Notes: generated from the sequence alone by a model not told the origin. A DNA stretch of 64,000 nucleotides from Alcanivorax sp. 24 (GCF_004360225.1 NZ_SNUA01000019.1:1-64000), one strand, 5' to 3'. Positions 43,112 to 52,782 are shown, numbered from the stretch's first letter. Numbers and translations are program-made.

Positions 43112-43154
43112 TGTTCAGATCTCCAAAAACCAGTTGCGATACTGAGCTGTTGGC

Positions 43155-43349
43155 TCAGCTATAGGGCATCATGCGTTTAACCAGGGCCACATCACTTTCG
43201 TGGACTTCCTGCTTCGGACGCAGCTGACGAATCCGCTTGGAAGACTTCTTCGTCAGAATGTGGTTTTTGAATGCCTGCTTGCGCTTGAAACCGGAGGCGG
43301 TTTTCTTGAAACGCTTTGCAGCCCCGCGGTTTGTCTTGATTTTAGGCAT
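43155..43349 (-). CDS. rpmI: 50S ribosomal protein L35
   Basis: The 64-residue product ([19 protein letters not shown]) is L35. It lies between infC and rplT as in most bacteria. Its translation is the usual target of L20 repression. Confidence 0.97.
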   Translation of the reverse strand: MPKIKTNRGAAKRFKKTASGFKRKQAFKNHILTKKSSKRIRQLRPKQEVHESDVALVKRMMPYS

Positions 43350-43402
43350 GGTTACCTTCTCGTTGCTGAGTGCTTGATTACCTTAAGCAACCCGAATCCG
43401 GA

Positions 43403-43942
43403 TCACTTCTTCTTTTTGCCCGGGCCGAGCACCATGATCATCTGGCGCCCTTCCATGTTCGGGCGTTGCTCGACGGAACCGTATTCCGCCAAATCCTCTT
43501 CAATCCGTGCCAGCAGCTCACGACCGAGCTCCTGGTGCGCCATTTCCCGACCTCGGAAACGGACAGTGACCTTGGCCTTGTCTCCAGCCTCGAGGAAGCG
43601 CTTCAGGTTACGCAGCTTCACCTCGTAGTCGCCGGAATCCGTGCCAGGCCGGAATTTGATTTCCTTGACCTGAGTCTGGCGTTGCTTCTTGCGAGACTCC
43701 TTGGCCTTCTGTTTTTGCTCAAACAGATGCTTGCCGTAATCCATCAAACGGCATACGGGCGGTTCCGCACCAGGGGAGATTTCCACCAGATCCAGTTCTT
43801 TTTCAGTGGCTTTCTGCAGCGCTTCCGTCAAGGAAACGATGCCAAGCTGCTCACCATTGTCGTCGATCAGCCGTACTTCGCTGGCCTGGATTTGCTGATT
43901 GATGTTGGCACGCTGCTCGCGTCCCTTGCCTCCACGCTTAAT
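43403..43942 (-). CDS. infC: Translation initiation factor IF-3 (AUU start)
   Basis: The 179-residue product has the IF3-N domain ([20 protein letters not shown]), the linker and IF3-C domain ending [16 protein letters not shown]. The start chosen is ATT at 43942, because GGAGG lies eight bases upstream and the protein then begins KRGGKGREQ, as in other IF-3 sequences. A GTG at 43957 would put a start inside the ribosome site. IF-3 discriminates against AUU starts, so this codon gives feedback control of its own synthesis. thrS, often directly upstream of infC, is not here; a tRNA-Val gene is. Confidence 0.93.
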   Translation of the reverse strand: MKRGGKGREQRANINQQIQASEVRLIDDNGEQLGIVSLTEALQKATEKELDLVEISPGAEPPVCRLMDYGKHLFEQKQKAKESRKKQRQTQVKEIKFRPGTDSGDYEVKLRNLKRFLEAGDKAKVTVRFRGREMAHQELGRELLARIEEDLAEYGSVEQRPNMEGRQMIMVLGPGKKKK

Positions 43943-44076
43943 GTCGCGAACCTCCACTTAGTGAATCGAAATGAGGCGAACCTCGCCCGCTTTGACGGGT
44001 AGCGGGGCATTGTATGCCACGCAACGACACCCGGACAACCCCGACGCCGGACATCGAATCTCAAAACGGGAATATT

Positions 44077-44153
44077 TGGTAGGCACGAGTGGATTCGAAC
44101 CACCGACCCCCACCATGTCAAGGTGGTGCTCTAACCAACTGAGCTACGTGCCT
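44077..44153 (-). tRNA. tRNA-Val(GAC)
   Basis: A 77-base gene with encoded CCA. The acceptor AGGCACG pairs with CGTGCCT, the anticodon loop is TTGACAT (GAC), and the T-arm is GGTGGTTCGAATCCACT. It lies upstream of infC on the same strand. Confidence 0.95.
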
Positions 44154-44373
44154 GCAGAGGGGCGCAATTTTAGGGATACGCGAGCCCCCTGGCAAGCCCT
44201 GGCGACGGCTTTCTTGACCGGACCGGGTAATCAGGTCGTTCGCCATCCCGGCCCCGGCCACCTTGCCCCTATACTGGCGGGACATCCTTGATGGGCATTC
44301 CCGGCAAATCCGCCCCCACCAAGAAGGTCTGGCCGGGACGATCCACTGCTCGCCAACACCGGAACCCGACACC

Positions 44374-45642
44374 ATGAGCGACCCTGCCTGGATAGATACC
44401 ATGTTGATCAAGCTGGGACTGGCTCTGCTTCTCGGCCTGCTGGTGGGTATTCAAAGAGGCTGGCGGGATCGCGATCAAGCGCCGGGGCAACGGGTCGCGG
44501 GCGTGCGCACCCATGCCCTGGTCGGCCTGCTGGGCGGGGTCTGCGCGGCCCTCTCCGACCACGCCGCGGGTCTGGTTCTGGCGGTGGGCTTCGCCACCGT
44601 GGCGCTGGGCGGGGCTTTCGCGTTCGGAATACGCGCCTATCGCGTCAGCGATTACAGCATCACCGGACTGATCGGGTTGCTGCTGACCTTCACCGTGGGA
44701 GCCCTGGCCATGCTGCAACCTCCGGAGATCGCCGCCGCCGTGGCGGTGATCACCACCATCGTGCTGGACAACAAGCGGGAGGCGCACGATTTACTGCGCA
44801 AACTGCAAGAGCAGGAACTGGATGCCGGTCTCAAGCTGTTGCTGATCTCGGTGGTGGTCCTGCCGCTACTGCCCAATCAGGGCTACGGCCCGGGCGGGAT
44901 GATCAATCCCTACGAGGTCTGGTGGATGGTGGTGTTGATCGCCTCGATCTCTTTTGTCGGCTACTTCGCGGTGCGGGTGGGAGGAACCGAACGCGGCCTG
45001 CTGTTCACCAGTGTCTTTGCCGGCCTCAGTTCCTCCACCGCGCTGACCCTGCATTTCGCCCGCCTGTCCCGGAGGTCACCGGTGCTGTCCCCGCTCCTGG
45101 CGGCGGGCATCCTGCTGGCCTGCGACACCATGTTTCCGCGCATCCTGATCTACTGTCTGCTGATCAATCGGCAACTGCTGCCGGCTCTGGCGCCGCCGGT
45201 ACTGGTAATGGCCGGGCTGCTTTATCTGCCGGTCCTGATCATCTGGTTGCGCCATCGCGCTGAAACCAACGTTGAACAGCCGGCGCTGAAGCAAAACCCG
45301 CTGGACCTGAAATCGGCCCTGTTTTTCGGTTTGCTGCTGCTGATCATCATGGCGCTCGGCACCCTGCTCCAGGAGTGGCTGGGGGATGCCGGTATCTATC
45401 TGCTCGCCGCCACGTCCGGCATCACCGACGTCGACGCCATCACCCTGTCCCTGACCCGGTTGTCCCGCCAGGGGCTGACCACCGATACCGCCGTGCTCGC
45501 CATTGTGCTGGCGACGGTGGTGAATAATCTGATGAAAACCGGCATGGCCCTGACCATCGGCGACCATGTCCTGGGCCGTTCGGTGCTGGTCCCGATGTCG
45601 GTGTCCCTGGGCGCCGGCCTGTTCACCGCCTGGTTGCTATAG
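44374..45642 (+). CDS. MgtC/SapB-DUF4010 inner-membrane protein
   Basis: The 422-residue product starts with a MgtC/SapB-like domain (about 8-140, LGLALLLGLLVGIQRGWRDRD and RTHALVGLLGG) followed by a DUF4010 domain (about 180-420), together about 11-12 membrane helices. The conserved GTERGLLFTSVFAGLSSSTA and SGITDVDAITLSL are typical of DUF4010. The function is unknown; MgtC domains are linked to magnesium-stress responses in other bacteria. The start is ATG 44374, after which the protein is in frame with the family; an upstream extension to 44263 is unlikely. Confidence 0.8.
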   Translation: MSDPAWIDTMLIKLGLALLLGLLVGIQRGWRDRDQAPGQRVAGVRTHALVGLLGGVCAALSDHAAGLVLAVGFATVALGGAFAFGIRAYRVSDYSITGLIGLLLTFTVGALAMLQPPEIAAAVAVITTIVLDNKREAHDLLRKLQEQELDAGLKLLLISVVVLPLLPNQGYGPGGMINPYEVWWMVVLIASISFVGYFAVRVGGTERGLLFTSVFAGLSSSTALTLHFARLSRRSPVLSPLLAAGILLACDTMFPRILIYCLLINRQLLPALAPPVLVMAGLLYLPVLIIWLRHRAETNVEQPALKQNPLDLKSALFFGLLLLIIMALGTLLQEWLGDAGIYLLAATSGITDVDAITLSLTRLSRQGLTTDTAVLAIVLATVVNNLMKTGMALTIGDHVLGRSVLVPMSVSLGAGLFTAWLL

Positions 45643-45660
45643 AGGACCGACCGGCGACGC

Positions 45661-46374
45661 TCAGCGGCGGCGGGCGCTCCAGGCGGCCTCGATCTGGCGG
45701 GCGCGGGTGATGGAATCCTGCACCAGTGCGCTCTGGTGCTCGGCGAACTCGCGGATGATTTCCAGCGCGGAGCGCACATCACGGCGAAAGATGGTCTCCA
45801 CCAGCGCCTTGAAGAAGGACAGGCATTCCTTCATCTCGTCGTGGTCCAGGTGCAAGGCCATGAACCAGGTACGCTGCAACGCCGGCTGCAGGTTACCCAG
45901 CACCGATTCCACATAGCTATTGCGGGCGAATGGATAGGCTTGCTCCAGGAAACGGAAGCACAGGGTGAAAAAACGCTCGACGTTACGCTCGCCGGCGGCC
46001 AGTTGCAGCTCGTGAATCAGTTCGATAAACGGATCCAGGTCTTCCTCGCGCAGGGACTTGATGGCCTTGCGAATCACCAGCCCGAGCAGCACCTGCACCA
46101 GTTCGTACAGTCCCTGCACCCCGACTTCCGTCAGTTCCCGCACCACCGCGCCCCGCCGCGGCAGGATTTCAATCAAATGCCGGCGCTCCAGGATCAGCAG
46201 CGCCTCGCGCACCGACCCCCGGCTCACTTCCAATTCGCCGGCGACACGCAGCTCCTGGATCCGGTCCCCAGCCAGCATTTCCCCACGGATAATCTGGCCG
46301 GCCAGGTGTCCTGCGATCTGCTCGGCAAGGCTTTGGTTGGCTTTAAAAGTCACGATCGTCGCATTGTTTAACAA
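45661..46374 (-). CDS. GntR-family regulator with FCD domain
   Basis: The 237-residue product has an N-terminal GntR winged helix (LAEQIAGHLAGQIIRGEML, ELEVSRGSVREALLILERR) and an all-helical FCD ligand-binding domain (about 85-225, VQGLYELVQVLLGLVIRKAI). It probably responds to a small carboxylate or fatty-acid-type ligand. It is convergent with the MgtC/DUF4010 gene. The start is uncertain: TTG 46374 or GTG 46353. Confidence 0.8.
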   Translation of the reverse strand: MLNNATIVTFKANQSLAEQIAGHLAGQIIRGEMLAGDRIQELRVAGELEVSRGSVREALLILERRHLIEILPRRGAVVRELTEVGVQGLYELVQVLLGLVIRKAIKSLREEDLDPFIELIHELQLAAGERNVERFFTLCFRFLEQAYPFARNSYVESVLGNLQPALQRTWFMALHLDHDEMKECLSFFKALVETIFRRDVRSALEIIREFAEHQSALVQDSITRARQIEAAWSARRR

Positions 46375-46541
46375 TTTGGAAGCATTGTCGGACTATACAA
46401 CAGGAGTTCAAGCAACACAGCGCCTGGTTTACGTAACGGTTTGCAATTATCAGCATTCCACCCGGTGACAAGCTCATCCAGGTCTGGTTAGCTCAAGGGC
46501 AGGTTCCCGAGCAGACAGGGACACTATAGGAGGACGGGTCC

Positions 46542-47102
46542 GTGGACACCGTGTCGATGCATCAGGCTCTGATTACTGAATTACCGCTGGTGGATGCCTT
46601 GTTCGACCAGTATGCGGGGCGCTTTGGCCGTGACCAGACCGCCTACCGCAACCATGTCTATCGCCTGGTCAACCTGGTGGCACTGCAGCAACCCTTGACG
46701 GACGACACCCTGGAGAAACTGCAGGTCGCCGCCTTCTTCCACGACGCCGGCATCTGGTTGGCCGGCACCTTCAATTATCTGCAGCCTTCCGCCCGCCTGG
46801 CCTGCCACTATCTTCACGAGACCGGTCGCGGAGCCTGGAGCGCGGAGGTTCAGGACATGATCCTGGATCACCATAAACTCAGTGCCTGCGAACCCGGCAA
46901 AACGCCGCTGGTGGAGGCATTCCGCCGCGCCGACTGGATCGATCTGTCCCGGGGACTGCTGCGCTTTACCGTACCGCGCCCGGCTCTGCGCGCGGTGCTG
47001 TGCCGTTTCCCCAACGCCGGCTTTCATCGCCGGTTGCTGACGCTGTTCCTGCGCCAGATGGCCACCGAGCCCTGGCGGCCTCTGCCGATGCTGCGGCGAT
47101 AG
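46542..47102 (+). CDS. HD-domain protein
   Basis: The 186-residue product has an HD-type metal-binding pattern: H at YRNHVYR, FFHDAGIW and ILDHHKLS, followed by FRRADWIDLS. Such proteins are often phosphohydrolases acting on nucleotides or small phosphates. The start is GTG 46542, as GGAGG lies eight bases upstream; ATG 46557 is an alternative. Nothing in its surroundings reveals the substrate. Confidence 0.7.
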   Translation: MDTVSMHQALITELPLVDALFDQYAGRFGRDQTAYRNHVYRLVNLVALQQPLTDDTLEKLQVAAFFHDAGIWLAGTFNYLQPSARLACHYLHETGRGAWSAEVQDMILDHHKLSACEPGKTPLVEAFRRADWIDLSRGLLRFTVPRPALRAVLCRFPNAGFHRRLLTLFLRQMATEPWRPLPMLRR

Positions 47103-47512
47103 GCCGACTTGCAAAGAATCGCGGCTGCTGAGCCACTGCTGTCCCACAATTGTGGAACAGTCTGCTTACACGCAACACGCTGGCACTCCGGTTCGCTGCC
47201 AAGGCAGCTTCCCACGGCGGCTCTGTAGCTTCTTCCGTGGGAAGCTGCCTTGGCAGCGAATACGGCTCTGCAAGGCTGCTCAAGCGAGCTAAGGCGCGTT
47301 GCGGAACAGCAGTAGCTCACGAGCCGCGATTCCCTACCTCCCCGAGGACATTCGGTCCAAGGACACAATGCCCAAGGACACTCTGCCCAGGTTCCGGCAC
47401 CCACCCTTCTTGCTAGCCTTTAGAGGACTTTTGAACGGGGGCGGCGACGCACCCGATCCTTTGCCCGTTGGGCCGGGGTAGCAACCCCATTGCCGCCGGA
47501 AGGAGTACGCTC
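47103..47512. repeat. Intergenic region with REP-like element, copy E
   Basis: Positions 47192-47217 and 47235-47260 are a perfect 26-bp inverted repeat (arms contain GCTGCCAAGGCAGCTTCCCA), with a 17-base loop. This copy differs in sequence from the other REP-like elements but keeps the TTCCCACGG core. A second motif, TTACACGCAACACGCTGGC, is present at 47166. The rest, to 47512, should contain the promoter of the cytochrome bd operon. Confidence 0.75.
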
Positions 47513-48961
47513 ATGTCTGACGCCCTGGCGCTGGACCTTGCCCGTCTGCAGTTTGCCTTCACCATCTCGTTTCATATTATTTTTCCCGCCATCACCATCG
47601 GCCTGGCCAGCTACCTGGCGGTACTCGAAGGGCTTTGGCTGTATCGAAAGAACACCGTCTACCGTGATCTTTACCATTTCTGGAGCAAGATATTCGCCGT
47701 CAATTTCGGCATGGGCGTGGTCTCCGGTCTGGTCATGGCTTACCAGTTCGGTACCAATTGGAGCTTCTTTTCCGAGTTCGCCGGCAGCATTACCGGCCCG
47801 CTTCTGACCTATGAAGTGCTGACCGCGTTCTTCCTGGAGGCGGGTTTCCTCGGCATCATGCTGTTCGGCTGGAACCGGGTGGGCCCCGGTCTGCATTTCT
47901 TTTCCACCGTGGTGGTGGCCATCGGCACTCTGATTTCCACGTTCTGGATCCTGGCTTCCAACAGCTGGATGCAAACGCCCCAGGGGCACGAGATCATCGA
48001 CGGCGTGGTGGTGCCGGTGAACTGGTTCGAGGTCATCTTCAATCCCTCCTTCCCCTACCGTCTGCTGCACATGAGCGTGGCCGCCTTCCTCGCCACGGCC
48101 CTGTTCGTCGGCGCGTCCGCCGCCTGGCACCTGCTGCGTCGGCGCGACAATCCGGCGGTGAAAAAAATGTTCTCCATGGCCATGTGGATGCTGATCGTGG
48201 TGGCACCGATCCAGGCGCTGATCGGCGATGCCCATGGATTGAACACGCTGGAACATCAACCGGCCAAGGTGGCCGCCATGGAGGGTCATTGGGGCGGAGA
48301 CGAACACAACGCCGCGGAAGGGGTACCGATGATTCTATTCGGCTGGCCGGACATGGAAGCGGAAACCACCCGCTTCGCCGTGGAGATTCCGCGACTGGCC
48401 AGCCTCATCCTGACACACAGCTGGGACGGCACCATCGCCGGCTTGAAGGATTTTCCCGCGGAGGACCGCCCCAACGTGCCGCTGGTGTTCTGGTCGTTCC
48501 GGGTAATGGTCGGCCTCGGGTTGCTGATGATCGCGCTTGGGGGCTACGCCCTGTGGCAGCGCTGGCGCGGGCGCCTCCATGACCACCCCTGGCTGCTGCG
48601 CTTCGCGCTGGTAATGGGCCCCGCCGGTCTGATCGCCATTCTGGCCGGGTGGTATACCACCGAAGTGGGCCGCCAGCCCTGGGTAGTGTACGGGTTGCTC
48701 CGCACCGCCGACGCGGTATCGCCCCATCCACCAGGGCAACTGGCGCTGTCCTTGTCGCTGTTCGTGGTGGTCTATCTGTTCGTGTTCGGCGCCGGTATCG
48801 CCTACGTGCTGCGATTGGTGCGCAAGGGGCCGGTGATCAGCGAAGGAGAACGGGAAGCCCATGGCGGCCCCGGTCAATATCGCCAGCCGATGCGCCCGCT
48901 GTCCGCCGTGGAGGACGACGACGGCGATGCCGGGCATCCACAACCGCACACCAGGAGCTGA
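47513..48961 (+). CDS. cioA: Cytochrome bd quinol oxidase subunit I (cyanide-insensitive type)
   Basis: The 482-residue product (ATG 47513, AAGGAG upstream) has the CydA heme ligands and GRQPWVVYGLLRTADAV motif, with nine membrane segments. Its short Q-loop and length are closer to CioA (about 488) than to E. coli CydA (522). The enzyme oxidises quinol and reduces oxygen without pumping protons, and CIO-type enzymes resist cyanide. It is followed by subunit II and a DUF2474 gene in a three-gene operon. Confidence 0.9.
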   Translation: MSDALALDLARLQFAFTISFHIIFPAITIGLASYLAVLEGLWLYRKNTVYRDLYHFWSKIFAVNFGMGVVSGLVMAYQFGTNWSFFSEFAGSITGPLLTYEVLTAFFLEAGFLGIMLFGWNRVGPGLHFFSTVVVAIGTLISTFWILASNSWMQTPQGHEIIDGVVVPVNWFEVIFNPSFPYRLLHMSVAAFLATALFVGASAAWHLLRRRDNPAVKKMFSMAMWMLIVVAPIQALIGDAHGLNTLEHQPAKVAAMEGHWGGDEHNAAEGVPMILFGWPDMEAETTRFAVEIPRLASLILTHSWDGTIAGLKDFPAEDRPNVPLVFWSFRVMVGLGLLMIALGGYALWQRWRGRLHDHPWLLRFALVMGPAGLIAILAGWYTTEVGRQPWVVYGLLRTADAVSPHPPGQLALSLSLFVVVYLFVFGAGIAYVLRLVRKGPVISEGEREAHGGPGQYRQPMRPLSAVEDDDGDAGHPQPHTRS

Positions 48962-48964
48962 ACC

Positions 48965-49972
48965 ATGGGTATCGATCTTCCTTTACTGTGGGCGCTGATC
49001 ATCGGCTTCGGGGTGATGATGTATGTGATCATGGACGGCTTCGATCTTGGTATCGGCATCCTCTATCCGTTCCTGCCGGACAAACACGACCGCGACGTCG
49101 CCATGAACACGGTGGCACCAGTCTGGGACGGTAACGAGACCTGGCTGGTACTGGGCGGAGCGGGTCTGTTCGCCGCCTTTCCGATGGTCTATTCGGTGGT
49201 CCTCACCGCGCTCTACCTGCCGTTGATTTTCATGCTGCTGGGGCTGATTTTCCGGGGCATCGCCTTTGAGTTCCGCTTCAAGGCCCGGGAGAGCGAGCGG
49301 CCGGTCTGGGACAAGGCGTTCATCGGCGGCTCGCTGACCGCCACTTTCTTTCAGGGAGTGGTACTGGGTGCCTTCATCAACGGGCTGCCGGTGGAAAACG
49401 GGGTCCATACCGGCGGCGCCTTCGACTGGTTCGCGCCCTTCCCGTTGTTCACCGGGGTGGGTCTGGTATTCGCCTATGCCCTGCTGGGCAGCACCTGGCT
49501 GATCATGAAAACAGAGGGCCGGCTACAGAGCCGCATGCGCCGTCTGACTCATCCGCTGACCTGGGTGATGCTGGCCCTGATTACCGTTATCAGCGTGTGG
49601 ACACCGATCGCGCACCCGCACATCGCCGAACGCTGGTTCAGCTTCCCAAACGTGTTCTGGTTCTCGCCAATCCCGTTGCTGGTGGTGTTATGCGCCACGC
49701 TCATGCTCAAAGGGCTGAAACAGGGCGCGCAGGTTTCGCCGTTCCTCTACACCCTGGTATTGATCTTTCTCGGCTACAGCGGCCTGGCGGTCAGTGGCTG
49801 GCCCCACATCCTGCCACCGGACTTGACGCTGTGGGAAGCGGCCGCGCCACCACAAAGCCTCGGTTTCACTCTGGTGGGTGCGCTGTTCATTATCCCCTTC
49901 ATCCTGATGTACACAGCCCTGGCTTACTACGTGTTCCGTGGCAAAGTCCGGCCTGAGGACGGGTACCACTGA
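48965..49972 (+). CDS. cioB: Cytochrome bd quinol oxidase subunit II
   Basis: The 335-residue product has the CydB start (DLPLLWALIIGFGVMMYVIM, DGFDLGIGIL) and about eight membrane helices. It is needed for stability of the bd oxidase heterodimer. It starts three bases after the subunit I gene, and its stop overlaps the next start by one base (TGATG). Confidence 0.94.
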   Translation: MGIDLPLLWALIIGFGVMMYVIMDGFDLGIGILYPFLPDKHDRDVAMNTVAPVWDGNETWLVLGGAGLFAAFPMVYSVVLTALYLPLIFMLLGLIFRGIAFEFRFKARESERPVWDKAFIGGSLTATFFQGVVLGAFINGLPVENGVHTGGAFDWFAPFPLFTGVGLVFAYALLGSTWLIMKTEGRLQSRMRRLTHPLTWVMLALITVISVWTPIAHPHIAERWFSFPNVFWFSPIPLLVVLCATLMLKGLKQGAQVSPFLYTLVLIFLGYSGLAVSGWPHILPPDLTLWEAAAPPQSLGFTLVGALFIIPFILMYTALAYYVFRGKVRPEDGYH

Positions 49973-50145
49973 TGACAACCCGACAGCTGGAACACTCTCA
50001 AACAGCCAAAGCCACCCCGCCACCCTCCTGGGGCAAACGGTTGGGATGGATGGCACTGATCTGGAGCGCCAGTGTGCTGGCACTCGGTTCCGCCGCCGGT
50101 CTGATGCGTTTATTCATGAATGCGCTGGGACTGCATGGCGGCTGA
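49972..50145 (+). CDS. DUF2474 small membrane protein (bd oxidase accessory)
   Basis: A 57-residue gene whose ATG overlaps the subunit II stop. The product has a polar start and one membrane helix (about 26-47, WMALIWSASVLALGSAAGLM). DUF2474 proteins occur next to CIO genes and may play the role of CydX in stabilising the oxidase. The evidence is the position and the family pattern. Confidence 0.8.
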   Translation: MTTRQLEHSQTAKATPPPSWGKRLGWMALIWSASVLALGSAAGLMRLFMNALGLHGG

Positions 50146-50483
50146 CATTGATCAGGGTTTATCCACCGGCGAGTTACTCACAGAATCTGTGGATAACACT
50201 GTGCACAGACTGTCATCAACTGTCGCCAGGCCCCATTTACCCTGACATTTCGACAGAATGACGAAAAAGTATCCATAAAATTAAATTCTTTTAAAATCAA
50301 CAAGTTAAATATCGAACCAAGAAAAAACAACGACTTGCGCCCGGCAGCTTCAGCGCATTGTGAAACTTTCGTTACCTTGTGCAAAACCGTAACGCCGAGC
50401 GCACTGATATAGCGCCGCAAGCGGGCCCCGGCAGGGGGCAAGGAAGAGAGAACAGCCGGGGCGTTGGAGACATGAATGGGTGC
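50146..50483. promoter_or_regulatory. DnaA-box-like sites and AT-rich segment, no gene
   Basis: TTATCCACC (50159-50167) and TGTGGATAA (50188-50196, the perfect consensus on the other strand) lie 29 bases apart. TGTGCACAG follows at 50200, and an AT-rich run (about 50266-50335). The combination resembles a replication-origin or DnaA-titration site, but no dnaA, gidA or parAB genes are near. No gene is seen in this stretch. Confidence 0.45.
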
Positions 50484-50583
50484 CGTATTGGCGAGCGAGC
50501 TCGCTTCCCACAGAGGGGCCACGAAGCCGCTGTGGGAAGCTGGCTTGCCAGCGAATGCGTGTTAGCGTGCCGGCACGTTGCGC
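50484..50583. repeat. REP-like palindromic element, copy F
   Basis: GGCGAGCGAGCTCGCTTCCCACAGAGG precedes CCACGAAGCCGCTGTGGGA and GCTGGCTTGCCAGCGAAT, in the same layout as copies B and C. The variant motif GTGTTAGCGTGCCGGCACG follows at about 50558. It lies downstream of purC. Confidence 0.7.
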
Positions 50584-50601
50584 CGCAAGCGGGCCAAAGG
50601 C

Positions 50602-51321
50602 TTAGTCGTACTGGAAGGTGATACCAAGGCGGTGACCGACTTCTTCATAGGCCTCCACCACATTGCCCAACCCCTGACGGAAGCGGTCCTTGTCCATTTT
50701 CTCGCGAGTGTCCTTGTCCCACAGGCGGCAACCGTCCGGGGAAAACTCGTCGCCCAGCACCACCTCACCGTGGAACAGACCAAACTCCAGCTTGTAGTCC
50801 ACCAGCAGCATGTTGGCGTCCAGGAACAGCTGCTTGAGCACATCGTTCACCTTGAAGGTCAGTTCCTTCATTTTTTCCAGGTGCTCGGGTTCGGCCCAGC
50901 CGAAGCTGCGAACGTGATATTCGTTGATCATCGGATCACCGAGGGCGTCGTCCTTGAGAAACAGCTCGAAGGTGGGGGGATTCAGTTCCTTGCCCTCCTC
51001 CACGCCCAGGCGGCGGACGATGGAACCGGCGGCGATGTTACGCACCACGCATTCCAGCGGGATCATGTCCAGTTTCTTCACCACGCATTCGTTGTTGGAC
51101 AGCAGCTTCTCGAAGTGTGTGGGAATACCGGCGGCCTGGAGTTTTTCCATGATGGCGGCGTTGAACTGGTTGTTCACCGCGCCTTTACGATCCAGCGCCT
51201 CTTTCTTCTTGCCGTCAAAAGCAGAGGTGTCGTTGCGAAACACGATCACCAGCTTGTCGGCGTCGTCGGTGGTGTATACGGACTTGGCCTTGCCGGCGTA
51301 GAGTTCGTCACGTTTTTCCAT
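50602..51321 (-). CDS. purC: Phosphoribosylaminoimidazole-succinocarboxamide synthase
   Basis: The 239-residue product (ATG 51321) begins [17 protein letters not shown] and contains [11 protein letters not shown] and [12 protein letters not shown], typical of SAICAR synthase, the ATP-dependent step joining aspartate to CAIR in purine synthesis. It is last in the dapA-bamC-MBL-purC series found in Pseudomonas-like genomes. Confidence 0.96.
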   Translation of the reverse strand: MEKRDELYAGKAKSVYTTDDADKLVIVFRNDTSAFDGKKKEALDRKGAVNNQFNAAIMEKLQAAGIPTHFEKLLSNNECVVKKLDMIPLECVVRNIAAGSIVRRLGVEEGKELNPPTFELFLKDDALGDPMINEYHVRSFGWAEPEHLEKMKELTFKVNDVLKQLFLDANMLLVDYKLEFGLFHGEVVLGDEFSPDGCRLWDKDTREKMDKDRFRQGLGNVVEAYEEVGHRLGITFQYD

Positions 51322-51352
51322 GGGGTACCTGCTTTGACCTCGTGATCCTGCG

Positions 51353-52129
51353 CTAGGAAACATCCAGCCAGTCAAACCCGTCGGTCTGGCTGGCCACCTG
51401 AATTCTCTCCCGGCCCTGCTCCATCACCTGGTGAATTTCCCATAGAGCATGATCGGGAGTGTTATTTTGCTCGCTCAAGTGCGACAACACGAGATGCTGC
51501 AAGCGATCCACGTTGCACTGGGCCAGCAGTGCCGCCGCCTGCTGATTGCTCAAGTGTCCCAGTTGCCCCCCGACCCGGCGTTTCAGCGAGGGCGGATAAG
51601 GGCCATTGGCGAGCAGTTCCGGCTCATGGTTGCATTCCAGCACCAGCGCGTCGCATTCCGCATAGGCCTGCAGCACGTGAGGGGTTACCGAGCCCAGATC
51701 GGTGAGCACGCCCACCTCCCGCTGTCGCCAGGAGAACCGGTACTGGCACGGTTCACGGGCATCATGTGGCACGGTCACCGGCATCACCGCCAGGGCGCCG
51801 ATCTGGAAGGATCGCCCGGGCCGTACTTCGTGCCAGTCACAGCGATGGAGATCCGCTGCCTTGCCGGCCACCGCCCGGGCGGTGCCAAAAGTGCTGTATA
51901 CCGGGATCCGGTGGCGACGGGCCAAAGCGCCCACGCCACGAATGTGGTCGCCATGCTCGTGAGTGACCAGAATGGCGCCGAGATCGTCACCGCCCAGACC
52001 TCGCTCGGCCAGGCGGCGCTCGGCTTCCTTGGCACTGAAACCGCAATCCACCAGCACCAGGCAATCGCCGGCCCACACCAGGGTGCCGTTGCCTTTGCTG
52101 CCACTGCCCAGGGAAGCCAGGCGCACCAC
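51353..52129 (-). CDS. MBL-fold metallo-hydrolase (YycJ/WalJ-like)
   Basis: The 258-residue product has the metallo-beta-lactamase motif THEHGDH (about residues 56-62) with a further His and Asp ligands, and starts with [13 protein letters not shown], typical of the YycJ-like group. Such enzymes are likely nucleases or phosphodiesterases; the role in this operon is not established. It sits between bamC and purC. Confidence 0.85.
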   Translation of the reverse strand: MVRLASLGSGSKGNGTLVWAGDCLVLVDCGFSAKEAERRLAERGLGGDDLGAILVTHEHGDHIRGVGALARRHRIPVYSTFGTARAVAGKAADLHRCDWHEVRPGRSFQIGALAVMPVTVPHDAREPCQYRFSWRQREVGVLTDLGSVTPHVLQAYAECDALVLECNHEPELLANGPYPPSLKRRVGGQLGHLSNQQAAALLAQCNVDRLQHLVLSHLSEQNNTPDHALWEIHQVMEQGRERIQVASQTDGFDWLDVS

Positions 52130-52146
52130 GGCCTTCCGTCGGCGCC

Positions 52147-52782
52147 CTAGCGCCGGGCGCCCGGGCCGATGCGCTGCAACTCGCCGTACAGACCCTCCAA
52201 CACCGCCAGACTTGCGGCTTTATCCGCCAGCGCGGTGCCTTCGGCGTTCATCAGAGCCACCTGGATACCATTGGTGGTATGGCTGAGCTTGAGCTGCGCC
52301 TCCGCCGGCTGCAACTGGTAACGTTCCGGCACGGTGAGAAAGAACACGCCCTGGTCACGGTTACGGTCGGTGACGCGCAGGTCGGTCTGCGTCAGCGCCT
52401 GCCCCACGCTTTCCCAGGCTTCCGCGTAACGGTCCGGCATCATGATGATCGGATAGCCGGTGCCGTCCTTCGCCAGCACCGCCTTGGCACCGGCCCGGGA
52501 CGCCGGCACCGGCGCCTGATCTTCCGCATCCGGCACCGCACCGACCAGATCCGGCGGTTTCGGCGCCTGGAAACTCCTCTCGCCGTCTTCGGCGGTCAGC
52601 CGCTGATCCGCGTCCGGCACTTCATAAAGCGGAGATTGGCCGATGAACACCCAGCCATCCGGAACCGTCATCGGCTCCACCACCTCGGCTTCGCGATACT
52701 TCAGACTTTGGTTAGGAATCAAACCACAACCGGCCACCATACCCGTGGTGGCCAGCGCTACAACAGTAAGCCAACGCTGCAT
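52147..52782 (-). CDS. bamC: Outer membrane assembly lipoprotein BamC
   Basis: The product (211 residues from the second ATG, 52782) has a lipobox (MVAGC, Cys about 19) and the BamC start GLIPNQSLKYREAE, followed by a helix-grip-type domain. At about 210 residues it is shorter than E. coli BamC (344), as in Pseudomonas-like species, and seems to lack the second helix-grip domain. BamC is part of the BAM machine that folds outer membrane proteins. It overlaps the dapA stop region, so it is cotranscribed with it. Confidence 0.8.
   Translation of the reverse strand: MQRWLTVVALATTGMVAGCGLIPNQSLKYREAEVVEPMTVPDGWVFIGQSPLYEVPDADQRLTAEDGERSFQAPKPPDLVGAVPDAEDQAPVPASRAGAKAVLAKDGTGYPIIMMPDRYAEAWESVGQALTQTDLRVTDRNRDQGVFFLTVPERYQLQPAEAQLKLSHTTNGIQVALMNAEGTALADKAASLAVLEGLYGELQRIGPGARR

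Noticed and set aside
47420..48307. His/Gly-rich frame antisense to cioA
   Set aside because: Shadow frame; no ribosome site or family match.
50146..50483. Chromosomal origin of replication
   Set aside because: Only two DnaA boxes, and no dnaA, dnaN, gidA or parAB genes are near; kept only as a finding about DnaA-like sites.
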